Assembly (NCBI GenBank): GCA_024291935.2
Contig: JAGTYA010000026.1
Span: forward strand, 6,552,001-6,616,000
DNA from: Okapia johnstoni
Taxonomy: Eukaryota; Chordata; Mammalia; Artiodactyla; Giraffidae
Direction of reading: 5' to 3'
DNA length: 64,000 bases
The stretch's first letter is position 1. Each line of letters begins with the position of its first letter. This document shows positions 1 to 12,200 of the stretch, piece by piece. The notes under the pieces were generated by a model. It did not search any database, was not told the DNA's origin, and was given only the letters and a program-made list of their open reading frames with translations. Both the position numbers and the translations under genes were made by a program.

Positions 1-56
1 CTAAAAGAGGGAGGATCAGGAGTGTTACATATTCATCTCTTTCCTTGGGAAACAGC

Positions 57-62
57 TTTATT
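57..62 (-). terminator. SF3B2: SF3B2 polyadenylation signal
   Basis: The minus strand reads AATAAA here, about 140 bases after the SF3B2 stop codon at 204-206. It is the only canonical hexamer in the 3' UTR, so the transcript probably ends near position 35-45. Confidence 0.75.
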
Positions 63-203
63 TACAAAACAGGTCTAAAATAAGAACATGAAAACGACAA
101 GGCCTTGGGAATAGCAGGAGAGCTGGTTCTTCAGGCCCAAGTGTGAAGCAGCCCAGATGTCCAGGCAAAGGGCTTTAAAGAAGACCAGGTGTAAGATGGG
201 GAC

Positions 204-3200
204 CTAAAATTTGAACTCCTTATATTTCTTGCTGCCGCCACGGCTGTCCTGGGGCTGAGCTTTCCGTTTCTTTTGCTGTAGGAGAGAAAGAGAAACAGGT
301 CATAACAGGTTAAACCACCCAAAACAAGGGTGGGCAGCCTGACGCGGCCACATACATCTGTGGGAAAAGTCTAGAAACTGGAATCCTCAGACTTAGACGA
401 GTTCCTTTCCCCTCCCTGTGTCTCAGCTTCATCGTCCTAAAAGAGGGCAGCCCACCGGAGGATTCCTAAGGTTCCCAGCACCCAGGAAGCTCAGAGCAGC
501 AGGCACTGCGTCCTCCCTTCCTCTCACCACTAGAGGACACCACCCCACGGGGAAAGGCAGCCCTGGTCTCTGGCTCTCACACACCCTGTGTGAGCTCCTA
601 CCTTCTGCTTGGCAGCATGCTCGGCCACCATGTCACTGAAGTCTTCTTTCTCCACTTGTGCCTGCTGCTCCCGCACGTGCTCCTCGTACTTCTGGGTCAT
701 GGCCATGGGATCCAGCTCCAGCTCTTCGGGTGCCAGGGCCACCTCCACACCCTGCAGCTCGGGGGCCGGGCCCTTCCGACTCATAACCTGGGAAAGAAAT
801 CAGAGCACTTTCTTCTCCAAAACGAGGCTCGGAAGCTGGAGCTCCTGCCTGCTTTCCCGGCCCCCTGAAGCAGTGGCCTCCAAGTGCTCACCGTGGACAT
901 GTCATAGATGTGGGTTGAGCCCATCATGGCACCCCCGACAGTGGCCGTTCTCTTCTCTGGCAACACAGTGAACAGCTGAGGCGTCTCACTTCTGTGAAGG
1001 ACAAGGAGGCAGACAAGGGGGTCAAGGCCCAAAAAGAAAGGACGAAAGGGTCTCCAAAAGGGACAACAAAAGAAACAAGGGCAGCGCCCCCACGGAGCTC
1101 CCCCGAGAGATTCCAAGACACCCAGGGGAAAAATAATGTCTGAGCTGCCTCTACAGGTCATGGAGACCCATGAGATGAAACAGTGTCACCTATTTCAAGA
1201 ATTCTACTTGAAAAACAAGAGCAAATATAGCAGTATCAACCCAGACCATGACTTCCTCCCCACCCCCTCCCCGGAAGAGGTGAAAATCCATCCTCACTAA
1301 GCAGCCAGACGTAAAAACAGATTTCAGATCCTGTCACTTCTCTGCCCAAAATCCTCTGCGGCTTCTGATCATTATTTGAATAAACCCAAACTCGTCCCTG
1401 TGACCTAAAAGGTTCATAATCTGGCCCCTTATTTAATCCCTGCTCATTAGGTTCCAGCCCCAGTACCCTTTTTCTTCCTTGAACATGAAAAACTTGAGAC
1501 TTCTGCTTCTGGACAAGGAATAATAGGGACCAGATCTACCCTCCCACCTGAAACAATCAAAAACTGGACAAAATACATGAAACAGTGGTTTTCAAGTCAC
1601 TGGACGTGAACAACAAAGACAGTGATTCCTGAGAGACAGGAAACAAGTGAGGTGATTTCTACTGCACTGAGAGTCTCCAGGCTACAGAACAAGGAGGGGG
1701 AGCTCCTTGTAGAGCCCAGAGGACTCCAGGAGTTGAAGGGGTGAAGCTGGAAGTGCAGGGAAACTAAGGCGACTAGAGATCAGAGGACAGAGAACCTAAA
1801 AAGGAAAAGCAGAGACTCAAGAACTCAAGAGACCCACAGAGAACCCCCTCCAGTCCTCAGTTCTCGAGTGAGGACTGTGTGGGAGCAAAGTACCAAGGCC
1901 AGAGAAAGAAACACCTGTGGGCACTAGCAGTTACATACATGCCTGCTCTCCCCTCAGTGCCTGAGCAACAGGATACAGGGTCGAGTAGAGCGTCTCGTGC
2001 CTCAGCAGTGGAGAGGACCAAGCACTGCTTCAATCCTGCCTAATGAACCTGAAGAGCAGGACCTGAAAGAATCAAGCTGTTTCCAAGCACCTTAACTGTA
2101 ATAACCCTGCACGAAGCTAAAGATTTAAAGGAACCTTAACCTGACAAGGTACATTTCACATCAATAAAAAATTACCAGAAAGACAAAGAGGCGTGAAAAT
2201 ACAATTCTTACCAAGGAAAACAATCAGTTCATTTAAACCAACCCAGAACTGGCACAGATGTTAGCAACAGCAAGCCAGGACCTTAAAATGTTATTATAAC
2301 AGGGCACGTCCCTGGTGGTCCAGTGGCTAAGATTCCGCCTTCCCAAGGCAGGAGGCCCAGTTCCACCCCTGGTCAAGGAACTAGCTCCCACATGCCCACA
2401 TCTAAGAATTTGCATACCACAACTAAAGATCCACATGCCCCAATGAAAATCTCATGTGCCACAACTAAGAGCTGGTGCAGCTAAATATTTTTCACGTATT
2501 AGTATAACTAGATTCCATATGTTCAAAAGTCAAATAAAAGACACAGGAGATATAAAAAGACCCAAATCACACTGCTGGAGATGAAAACTACACAGGACGG
2601 GATTAATGTCAGGGTAGAAATAGAAAAAAATACTAGCCAACTTGAAGACACAGGAATAGAAAAATTTCTAAAATGAAATACAACAAGAAATGAGAAAATT
2701 TTTAAATAAACAGAGTCATCAGTGAGCAGCAGGACAACTTCAAGAAATCTAACAGATGTATAATTGGAGTTGCCAAAGGAGAGGAGAAAGAGAAAGAAAC
2801 AGAAAAAATAATTAGAGAAATAATGGCCAGAATTTTTCCAAAATAATAAAAACTATAAAAGCACAGATTCAAGATGTGTAACAAGCCCCAAGTAAAGAAA
2901 TTCAAAGATGAGAATTCCCTGGCGGTCTAGTGGTTAGGACTCTGTGCTTTCTGGGGCCCAGGGCTCAGGTTCAATGCCTGGTTAGAGATCTAATTCCACG
3001 AGCCTCGAGGCAAGGCCAAAAAAGAAAATGGAAAAGAAAATAAGAAAAGAAACTATCAAACCATTAAAAGGAAGAAACAAACCCAAAGAAAACTAACGCA
3101 CAACATAAACTGTTCAAAACAGCGATAAAAAGAGAATCTTGAAAGCAGCCAGAGGAAAATGACACAAGCGCACAGAGGAACGATGGAAGGATGATGACCG

Positions 3201-6200
3201 ATTTCCTGGCAGAGACAATGCAGGAAAGATGACATGGGGAGCAACACTTTTAAAGCAGTGAAAGAAGAAAATATTGCCAACCTAGAACCCTGTAGCTCGC
3301 AAAAAGGAAGGCTACTGCATGGTTATTATTTTTGTTTAAATGGTCAATTATCTCAATTATCTTTTAGAGACATTTCAATCATAAGAATTGTATAGTATTT
3401 GAACATTTGAACATTTCCAATGTTCTTCCATTTGCTCTTGCAATTCCTTCTGCCCAAGCTCTCAGCCCAAATACCTCCTCCTCCGTGGGCCTTCCCAAAG
3501 GCTTCCCCACCACCCAAAGCCCTCTACACCCCATTATTCAGCCTCCTTCCACATGTCTGACCCACATCTGAAACTGTCCTGTTCTCTGACAACCTGTTTA
3601 CCTCCCTTGACTTTCTTTTCTTTTATAACTGCTGATGCCCCAATGCCTACAGCAGTGCCTGGCACAGAGCTGGTGTTCAATAATTGTTAAAAAAAAAGTA
3701 AAAGACTGGTGTGTGGTGGGGTGTGGACACAGGAGGCGGGAGGAACAAAAGTCAGCCAGTCTACCTAGAAAATCTTCCCCTCTCAGCCCTGCCTGGTACC
3801 CTCACCCGTCCATCGCTTCCTCAATCTTCTTCTTCCTCAATTCAATGAGTTCGGGGGTCTCCATTCCAGCTGGCACTGACGAGAACCCTCCAGGAGTGAT
3901 GAGGCCACTGCGGAGAGAGATACAAGCTCTGGATAGAGACAAGGTCCCCACACACAAAGAGACCACTGCGAAGAGGCAGACTCTCTTGCTTCCCCCACCT
4001 GTCTGCAGGAGTAATGAAGCCAGTCTCATCTGGCTTATCTTCATCACTTTCCTCCTCTTCCTCTTCTTCTGAAGACTCTTCATCAGATGGCTCTAGCTCC
4101 CCCCAAGGGGTCCGATCAATCTCTTCTTCCTCAGTCTTGGTCTGAAAAACACCACTCACTCATGCAACAAATGTTTACTATACATGTATCCTGTGTCAAG
4201 TGGCTGTAAAAGGGAGGGATTTAACAGTAAAGAGACGGATAATAATCCCTACCCAGAGAGAGCGCCTAGTCTAGCGGAGAGCTTGCGTTACATCTCAGGG
4301 AAACATATGCCTCTTTCTCAGACTTTGAAACTTCAGAACACACAGCTCTCTGATAATGAAGCTAGAAACCAACTATCTCTGAACTTCATGACCTAAAGTA
4401 AGACCAAGCTTGCCGGTCACGGCCCCATACCTGGAATTCAGCAGCATTGGTTCCAAACACATCCCCATAGAGGGGTTTCCCGGTCTCATCTACTGGGGGT
4501 TTGCCCCAGCCACCAGCATGGTACCCAAAGGAACAGCTCTGCAAGACAGGAAATGCAAATCACTTCCATGCCTGGGCTGCAAGAAACACTGACGCCCGAA
4601 AGAAAAGTCACGCTCCAAAGTACAGAATTAACACTTGGGAACTCTGGAGATTACAACTGCAGAGAAGAATCAAATGTTATAAAGCATTACCAAGCAAAAT
4701 TAGCAAGCAACAAAAATCAGAAGGTAACAGGATGGGAGGTGGGAAGCAGAAAAAATGCTAATAATTTCAGCCTTTGTAGTCACACTTTCTGAAACTGAAA
4801 ACATGTACTTTAAAACACACGGCTCCACCTTCTTACTGATTTTTCCTAACTTTGGCAAGCTTTTAGAATCTGTTTCTGTTAAGGGACAGAAAATTTTATC
4901 TGAAGTTGAACAATTACTTCTTTTTTCTTCACTTTAATGATTTTGTTAATTTTTTTTCCTATTTAATGTTTTATTATTTCAAAATAATGGTAAGTTTAAC
5001 GCCATTCTTGAGATAAAATTATGTCTGTCTATCCATGTGTATATCAAAGAGATATCTGAGAACACATTCACCAGATATTAAATTTGATTGGTGAAATGTA
5101 GATGGTGTGTTTTCTTCTTTGTACTTATCAATTCTGATTGGACATTTTATGCATATGTAACAAATATCTCACGGTTTAAAAAAAAATTACTCCTTTAAAA
5201 AAAACCCCATTATAGAATGAAAAAGGGGAGAAAAAAGTCCTCCTCTAGTTAAAATGTAGAGCCAGCTAAGAATGAAACCAAGGATGGCACTCACCTCAGG
5301 GATAGGTGAGTTCAGCCCAGGGATTTTCAGGTTGGGGTACGATGGGGGTGGTCCATATCGCTGCATGGCAATCAGCCACGGGGGAGGGACCTTGTGGGCA
5401 TTCTGCAGGAGAAAGAGCACAGGATACCATCTGCCCAACCGTATCCCTTTGTCTCCCTCCCGCCTCAATTCGCAGCCCCTTTTCTTTCCCAGTCGGATAA
5501 CTGGCACTCACTGGTCCTACTGGCATCCCCAAGGAAATCCTCAGCTCATCAGACAGATCTCCTGGCTTCTTCTCCTTCAGCCGCGTCTCAAACTCCTTCC
5601 CCTGAGGAAAAAGCCAAGCATGCGGTATTGTGGACTCCAGACACATGCGGGGAGGTCAATTGCAAGAAGACATGAGAACAAAGAAGAGAAGTCCCAATCC
5701 ACATCAGACACAGAGTCCTGGTGGGGGCTGCCAGTTCCCACTCTGATTCTCATCACTTCTTTCCCTGGCTACAGTAGGGAAAAAAAGAAAGGCCAGAAAG
5801 GAGGGGGAAAGGCAAGACTCCCAGCACAGTCATTAACTCACTATGAGAACATGGCCAAGTTTAAGGACTGGCTTTCTCATCTGCTAAATGGAGACATTTG
5901 AGAATATCCAAGGTCCTTCCACCTCCAAGATATCATGGTGATGAATATTTTATGGCTTAGGGAAAAAAAAAAAAACCTTTCCTCCTACCCCAATAAAAAG
6001 TATATCTAAAAAGCACCAGCCCTTGGCCCCTCTATTCCCAAACCACCCACCATCAACAACAATCACCTCAAAGACATGATCTGCATACTCCTTCAGAGGA
6101 CCACCTTATTCCAAATTCCATCCCACCCAAGAGGAGTTGATGAACAATGCGAAGGCTGAGGGGAGGGGCCACCCTACCTGCTTCCAGAGCCCTTCTGACC

Positions 6201-9200
6201 CAGAGTGACACAGCCATGACCAAAGGCCCAACATTGCCTCCCCGCCCCCTCCCGAACCTCATAGTACAGGTCCCCATGGATGGTCAGCTTTGGCTTGGTC
6301 TGCCACTTGAAGAAGGCGTCATGCAGTTTCTGGTAGTCAATGTCGATCTTCCCCATCTTGGGCCGAACCTTCTCTCGCATTTTTGACTTCATGGTTTTCT
6401 GTTCTTCCTGTGGAGAATGGCAGAAGACACACCATAAAAGGTATGGTTCAACTCTGGGCAGGCCCAAATCCCTACTCCCAAGAGACAGAGGAAAACCCCA
6501 TTTATCTCATCACAGAAGCCACCAAAATCCTTCCTGCTCAAGTCCCTCAAAATGTGGTCCACACTGAAAACAGATGTAACATATGAAATCACCCTCAGCT
6601 ATGTATGTTAAATATTTTGAAAGCCATCTGATCAAGAGACTGACCTCATCAGTTGCCTCTACAAAAAGTAGGTGATAAGAGTCTACCTTGGAGACAAGCT
6701 TTGCACCATGTACTTTGGTACCTCCTGAATCTGCGCACTACAGACAAAAATACTCTGATGACCTGACCAGAGTATTTAACTAAAATTTTTGAATTTAGGA
6801 AGTTCAACAATCACCATACATTTCTAGCCTCAAGGGCATCAGTTCACACAGCAGGCAGAGAGCTACAAACAGCCAAAAGCAACCTGCAGAGGAAGAAGTC
6901 ACCATGTGTGGCTCAAACAGAGCTTGCAAAGTGCAGGCAGGCAGGGGGACGGGGAGACAAAGGGGCAGAGCCGCAAGGAACCAGCAGTCTCAGCGGGCGC
7001 AGGGCGCCAGCTCTGAGCAGAGAGGTAAGGTCTGCCTCTCAGGAGCTATCCTTTCCCTCCTGCCCTCCCTGCCCCACTGTGTCCTATGCAGTGCTGACGT
7101 CTAAACTGAAGATCAACAATCAGACAGTTAACGTGGAGGGGGGTTTAGGGAGCCAGATACAATTCTGAAGCAGGTGGCAGCTAAGGAGTGGTCCCCTAGC
7201 ACAGCTCTGAGTGCCAGCCAGGCCCTCACCTTCTCCTGCAGGGCCTCCCGCATCTCCTGGATGCCTGTGCGTTTGATGAAGTCGGGTAGCTCAAAGGGGG
7301 GCTTCTCAATGCCTCGTTTGCCCTGTAGGTACTTGCGCTTGAAACACCAGTGGCGTGGCACAGGCACGGAATTCCGCGTGGCCTTGAGGTGAACCAAGAG
7401 CTTGGGGTCCTGTGCAGTCACGTCGTGCATCTCAACGACGTCGGGCCGAGCCACGAGCTGGAAACACAGCAGCACCCCTCTGCAGAGTCCAAGCTTCTCA
7501 AACCTAAAGCTGCCCTGCCTTCCCTTCCTCTAGGGCCCATCCTGGGCCTCCTTCAAAGCCCTCCTCCCCACACCCTGGAGGTTCCTGCAGCTCCTGGGCT
7601 CCAGGGCCTGCAGGAGCACCTCAGCCTCTCAGCTCTCACCTGCTTGAGCTCAGCCACAGTGAAGCGGTTCATTCGGCGCAGCTTCTTCTTGGACAGTTTG
7701 GGGGCTTCTGGCTTCTTTTCCTAGAACAGAACAATCCTCTCTGGTGAGTGGGACTCTTAGGTGACATGAGACCTCCCAGCTTACCCTGAAACTTAAGCCA
7801 CCAAAGGGCTTCTCCCCTGCAAGAGGTCGCCATGGTCCCTTAGGGATGCATCGCAGCCACTCGCCCCCAGAGCTCTTGTTTCCCCGACAGGGGGCGTGGC
7901 CTCACCTGTTCATCATGGCAGGGGGTGTGACCTCGCCTGTTCATCATGGCAGGGGGCGTGACCTCACCTGTTCGTCATCGCTGCTGTCGTCATCGCTGTC
8001 CTTGTGCTCCTCCTCAAAGCCCTTCTTCTTGGGCACCGCAGAGTTCTCCATTTTGTCAAGTTTCTCTGGCTCCTTCTCCTTCTCCTTCTTCACGTCATCG
8101 GTGAGCTGAGGAGACAGACAGCTTGGAACCCCAGCTGAAGCTGGTTCTGAAAAGACACCCCTCACCCCACCGCGGCTCAGCAGTGCCCCTTCCGAGTGCA
8201 CTGCTCCTTGTACCTTGAAAGCCTCAAAAATCCTCTTGAAGAAGATGAAGTTGGGCTCATAAATCTCAGGCTCTTCGGTCACGTACTCAATTTCCACATC
8301 GGCCGCTGGGGATTCCGAGCCCCGAGAGCGGCCTGACTCTTTGTCTCGGTCCCCAGAGCTCTCAGAGGATGCCACCCGCACGCGCTGGGGCTTTTTCTTC
8401 TTCTTTCGGTTCCGACGCTTCCGATTTTTCTGCCAAAACACGGTAAACCAACTAGGTCAGAGAATCAAAGCACCATGCCTACCTCTCAACCCCTAATCAC
8501 CTCACTCCATTTTCCCCAAGCAACTGCAAAAAGAGGCCTCGAAGTTAGACGACAAGGTTCGGCCCCTCTCAAACTGTGTCTCTGAGTATAGTACTGCCCC
8601 TCTCTGAACCTCAGTTACTTCAGTTCTAAAGTGGAGGCCTGCATCACACTCAGAACTCAAAGGATTTAGGCCAATTGAATAAAAAAAATATCTGTAAGAT
8701 ACTTTGGACAAAGAAGTGGCATAAGACAGCAGCTACTAACTTTTTTTTTTGGCCTCACTGTACAGCATGCGGAATCCTGGTTTCCTGACCAGGGATCAAA
8801 CCGTGCCCTCTGCAGTGGAAGCGGCATCTTAACCACTGGACTGCGAGAGAAGTCCTAGCAGCTACTAACTAGTGAAGATCTGGGACAGGAATCTTTTAGT
8901 GCCCAAACCCTCTCTCCAACATTCCTTCCAGATCCAGCTCCACCCATACCTCCTTCTTGGACACAGACATCGTGTCCTCCTCAGTCTCTGATGCTGAGTG
9001 GCCCAGGGACGAGCGAGTGTCTGTTTCCATCTCCTCTTCCTCTGTAAGGGAAGAAGATGGCCATCAATCTCTTTACAGCAACCTCTCTGTCCCCAGAGCC
9101 AGTTTCTCTCTCGAATCCTCATCGGGGGAGGGAGGCGGAAGGCAGACTCGGCCCCAGCTCTGCAGGCTCTGTCCTTGTAGCCCTTCAGACTCACCCTGCT

Positions 9201-12200
9201 GAGAGTTCATCTCTTCCTGGCGGCTCTCCTTCAGCTGCAGGATCTTTTCCAAAGCCTGGGGGATCTTGGGGCCCACAGAGGGGTCATCCATCTGCCAGAG
9301 ACAAGCCAGGAAGAGGGGGTGATCATAGGGCCCTCTTCCCTCAACTTCTACTTCTTGGACTTCAAAGGCTGCTGGCCAGACGTTGGGAACATTGACAGTA
9401 GACACCAAGTGGATTCAGCTACACCTTAGCATCCCTGAGTGAACCCCAGAGCCCCACCCTAGAAATGTCTGCCAGACCCGACTGACTTCCTGCCCTACCT
9501 AAGTGTGTTTTAAGTAAATATGGATCCCCTCCACCAACCAACCCCACCCCCAGAAGTTCTCCCATCTTCTCTCAAATCCTTCTCTAAAAATCCAGAAATA
9601 GTCCCTTTCTAAAACATTCTCCTGTTCCCAGGAAGAACCCTGCAATCTCACCTCTCTGTTCTCATCTCCAGGGGGTGGTGGGGGACCACGAGGCCGAGGA
9701 ACAGGGGCCCCCATAGGCAGAACAGTGGGAGTGGGGACCACTGGAGTAGCCACTGAGAGGAGGAAAAAAACATCTAATGTCAGAAGAGATAAGTCAACAT
9801 ATTTTAAAACTTACTTCCTTGCTTCAGAGCTAAGGTAATGGTTACTCTTGGGAGGAGAGGAGGGGCTGGAAGGGAGCAAGAAGGGCTTCTGGGGTGCTAA
9901 TAATCTTGGTTCTTGGACCAAGTGCTAGCTGTATGGGTGTGTTCAGTTTGTGAAAATTCACTCAACTGTACACTTACAATATGTGCACTTTTTTGTAATA
10001 TATACTTAAGTTAAAAAATCCCATCACCTTCCTTGCCCTTCCCTTCCATTTCTAGGATCTTACCTCGAGGACCCAGAGGAGTGCGAACACCAATCTGGCC
10101 CATGTCTTGTGGGGGCCGAGGGACGGGGGTGCCCATCTTGGCAATCTCCTGCTGTCGCTCCTGCTCCAGTAACACAGCTGCCTACGAGAGGGAAGTAGGA
10201 GCTGGGGACACAGCTCTGGATTCCACTGGGCAGGCAGCCCCAAGCAAATGCAGCCTTTCAGCCAGGTAACAGATTAATCAGGTACCACCAACACTCTGAT
10301 ATCCTTGCCACCCCCATGCTTCCACACTCTTGATCTAAATGAAGGAGCCCTCTCAAAAAAAAGAGAACTCCTGGAAATGACACCAAGAAAAACCCAAAGA
10401 AAACGCTGGTTCCCAATAATTTTTTTAATATTTAGTAAACACTGCCTATTTTTTTAACAAGATTTTTCTTCCCAAAAGATTAAATTATTTCTAAGAACAA
10501 TGAATTATTTTCTTGTACTGACCCCTCAAGATCTACCACAATCTGGGCAAAGACAATACTCTGTAAATATTTCCATGTTTGTTCCTGTCAATGTTTATCT
10601 CCTAATACTCCTGAATAACCTAGTTGGTAACAACTGATACAATGCATCTCAGTAACAGGATCTTAGGTATCATTCCCTAACTTAAGCACACCACATTTAA
10701 ACTAAATCTGATACAAATGACTAAATTAGCCCAGAGTCCTCTCCAATGCACCTAAAATGATGCCACGTAAGACTAGTAGGGATCGTGCATACATGAGTGC
10801 TTAGTTGCTCAGTCATGTCCGACTCTGCGACTCCATGGGCTATAGCCTGCCAGGTTCCTCTGGTCCATGGGATTTTTCGAGCAAGAATACTGGGGTGGGT
10901 TGCCATTTCCTTCTCCAGGGGATCTTCCTAACCCAGGGATCAAACCCACATCTCCTGTGTCTCTTGCAGGCAGACTCTTTACCCACTGAGCCACTAGGGA
11001 AGCCCAGTCGGGGTCAGGAAACTTCTTCTGTAATGGGCTAGTCAGTAAATATTTTAGGCTTTCTGGGTTGTTTGTAGGCTGTTATAAATTCCTTTCCCCC
11101 GTCTCCCCAAAACAACCCTCCAAATATATAAAAACCATCTTTATATCACAGGCTATACAAAAACAGGCTATCGTCCACAGATTACCAACCCCTTGGCTAT
11201 GTGAAAGAAAGAATTACTTGAGAGATACTAGAACTTAGATGAGGATGAGGTAATCTCCATGGAAAACCTGAATGGCACTGATAATTTTAGACAGTAAACA
11301 CTAGAAGTGACAGATGATGGATTAGACCATGGAGGTCAAAGGTTAGGATGAGGGAGGCATTACCCGCTTCTGCTGCTCCAAAAGTTCGTGTTCCTTCAGT
11401 GAATGATCTCCCTGCTTAAAAAAGAAAATAAGCTCATATCAGCACCCACACCCCACTGGCCAGCCTGCCACAACTCTCCTTCCTGGTCTGCTCCTCCAGC
11501 CTACGCCCCAAAGACTTGGGTCCAGACCTTCCCAGAAGCCTTGGCCCCAGGATCCAGCTCCCACGGAGACCCCACTCCCCTTTCAGGACCCTGATGGGAC
11601 CCAGGCTCAGGCTGCCACCTGCCCTACCTGCTTGGCACGCTCCTCCTGCTGCATCAGCAATGCTGCCTGTTGCTGTGCCAGCTTCAGCCGCTCTTCCTCA
11701 GACAGCGCCACGGGCTCGCCCACCCGGAGAGGAGGAGGAGGCCCCAAGTTTGGCGGGCGGGGTCCAACTGCCATAGGAAAGCCAAGGCCAAGGCCAGGTG
11801 GGGGTGGTGGGGGTGGTGGAGGGGGTTGTAGAGGAGGGAGACCCATGGGCGGGGGTGGCATGGGAATCCCCGAGAGCTGTGGGGAAAAAAATAAGACTAT
11901 AAACTAAGAAGCATTTATGTAATGGCAGGCATTTGCTAGGGAATTAATATAAGCCCGGTACTGGGATTCAAAGTCAAATGATGCACAATTCTTGCATTCA
12001 AGAAAATACTATGGGCTTCCCTGATGGTCTAGTGGTTAAGAATCCGCTCAGTACAGGGGACATGGGTTCGAGTCCTGCTCTAGGAAGATTCCACGTGCTG
12101 AGGGGCAACTAAGCCCATGTGCCACATGTGCTGCAGCTGCTGAAACCCGCATACCCTGGAGCCCATGTTCTGCAACAAGAGGCCACTGCGATGGGATGGC

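Larger units (their letters stand above)
1495..3330 (+). repeat. L1/HAL1-like LINE relic with two SINE insertions
   Basis: A-rich sequence resembling the 5' and ORF1-like part of old L1/HAL1 elements, with phrases such as AATTGGAGTTGCCAAAGG and GAAATAATGGCCAGAAT. It carries many stops and is interrupted by CHR SINEs at about 2303-2492 and 2909-3028. Family is tentative. Confidence 0.45.

Noticed and set aside
12013..12090. tRNA-like sequence with A- and B-box-like motifs
   Set aside because: It is the head of a CHR-type SINE followed by the SINE body and A-rich tail. The same holds for the other tRNA-like heads in the window; no genuine tRNA gene was seen.
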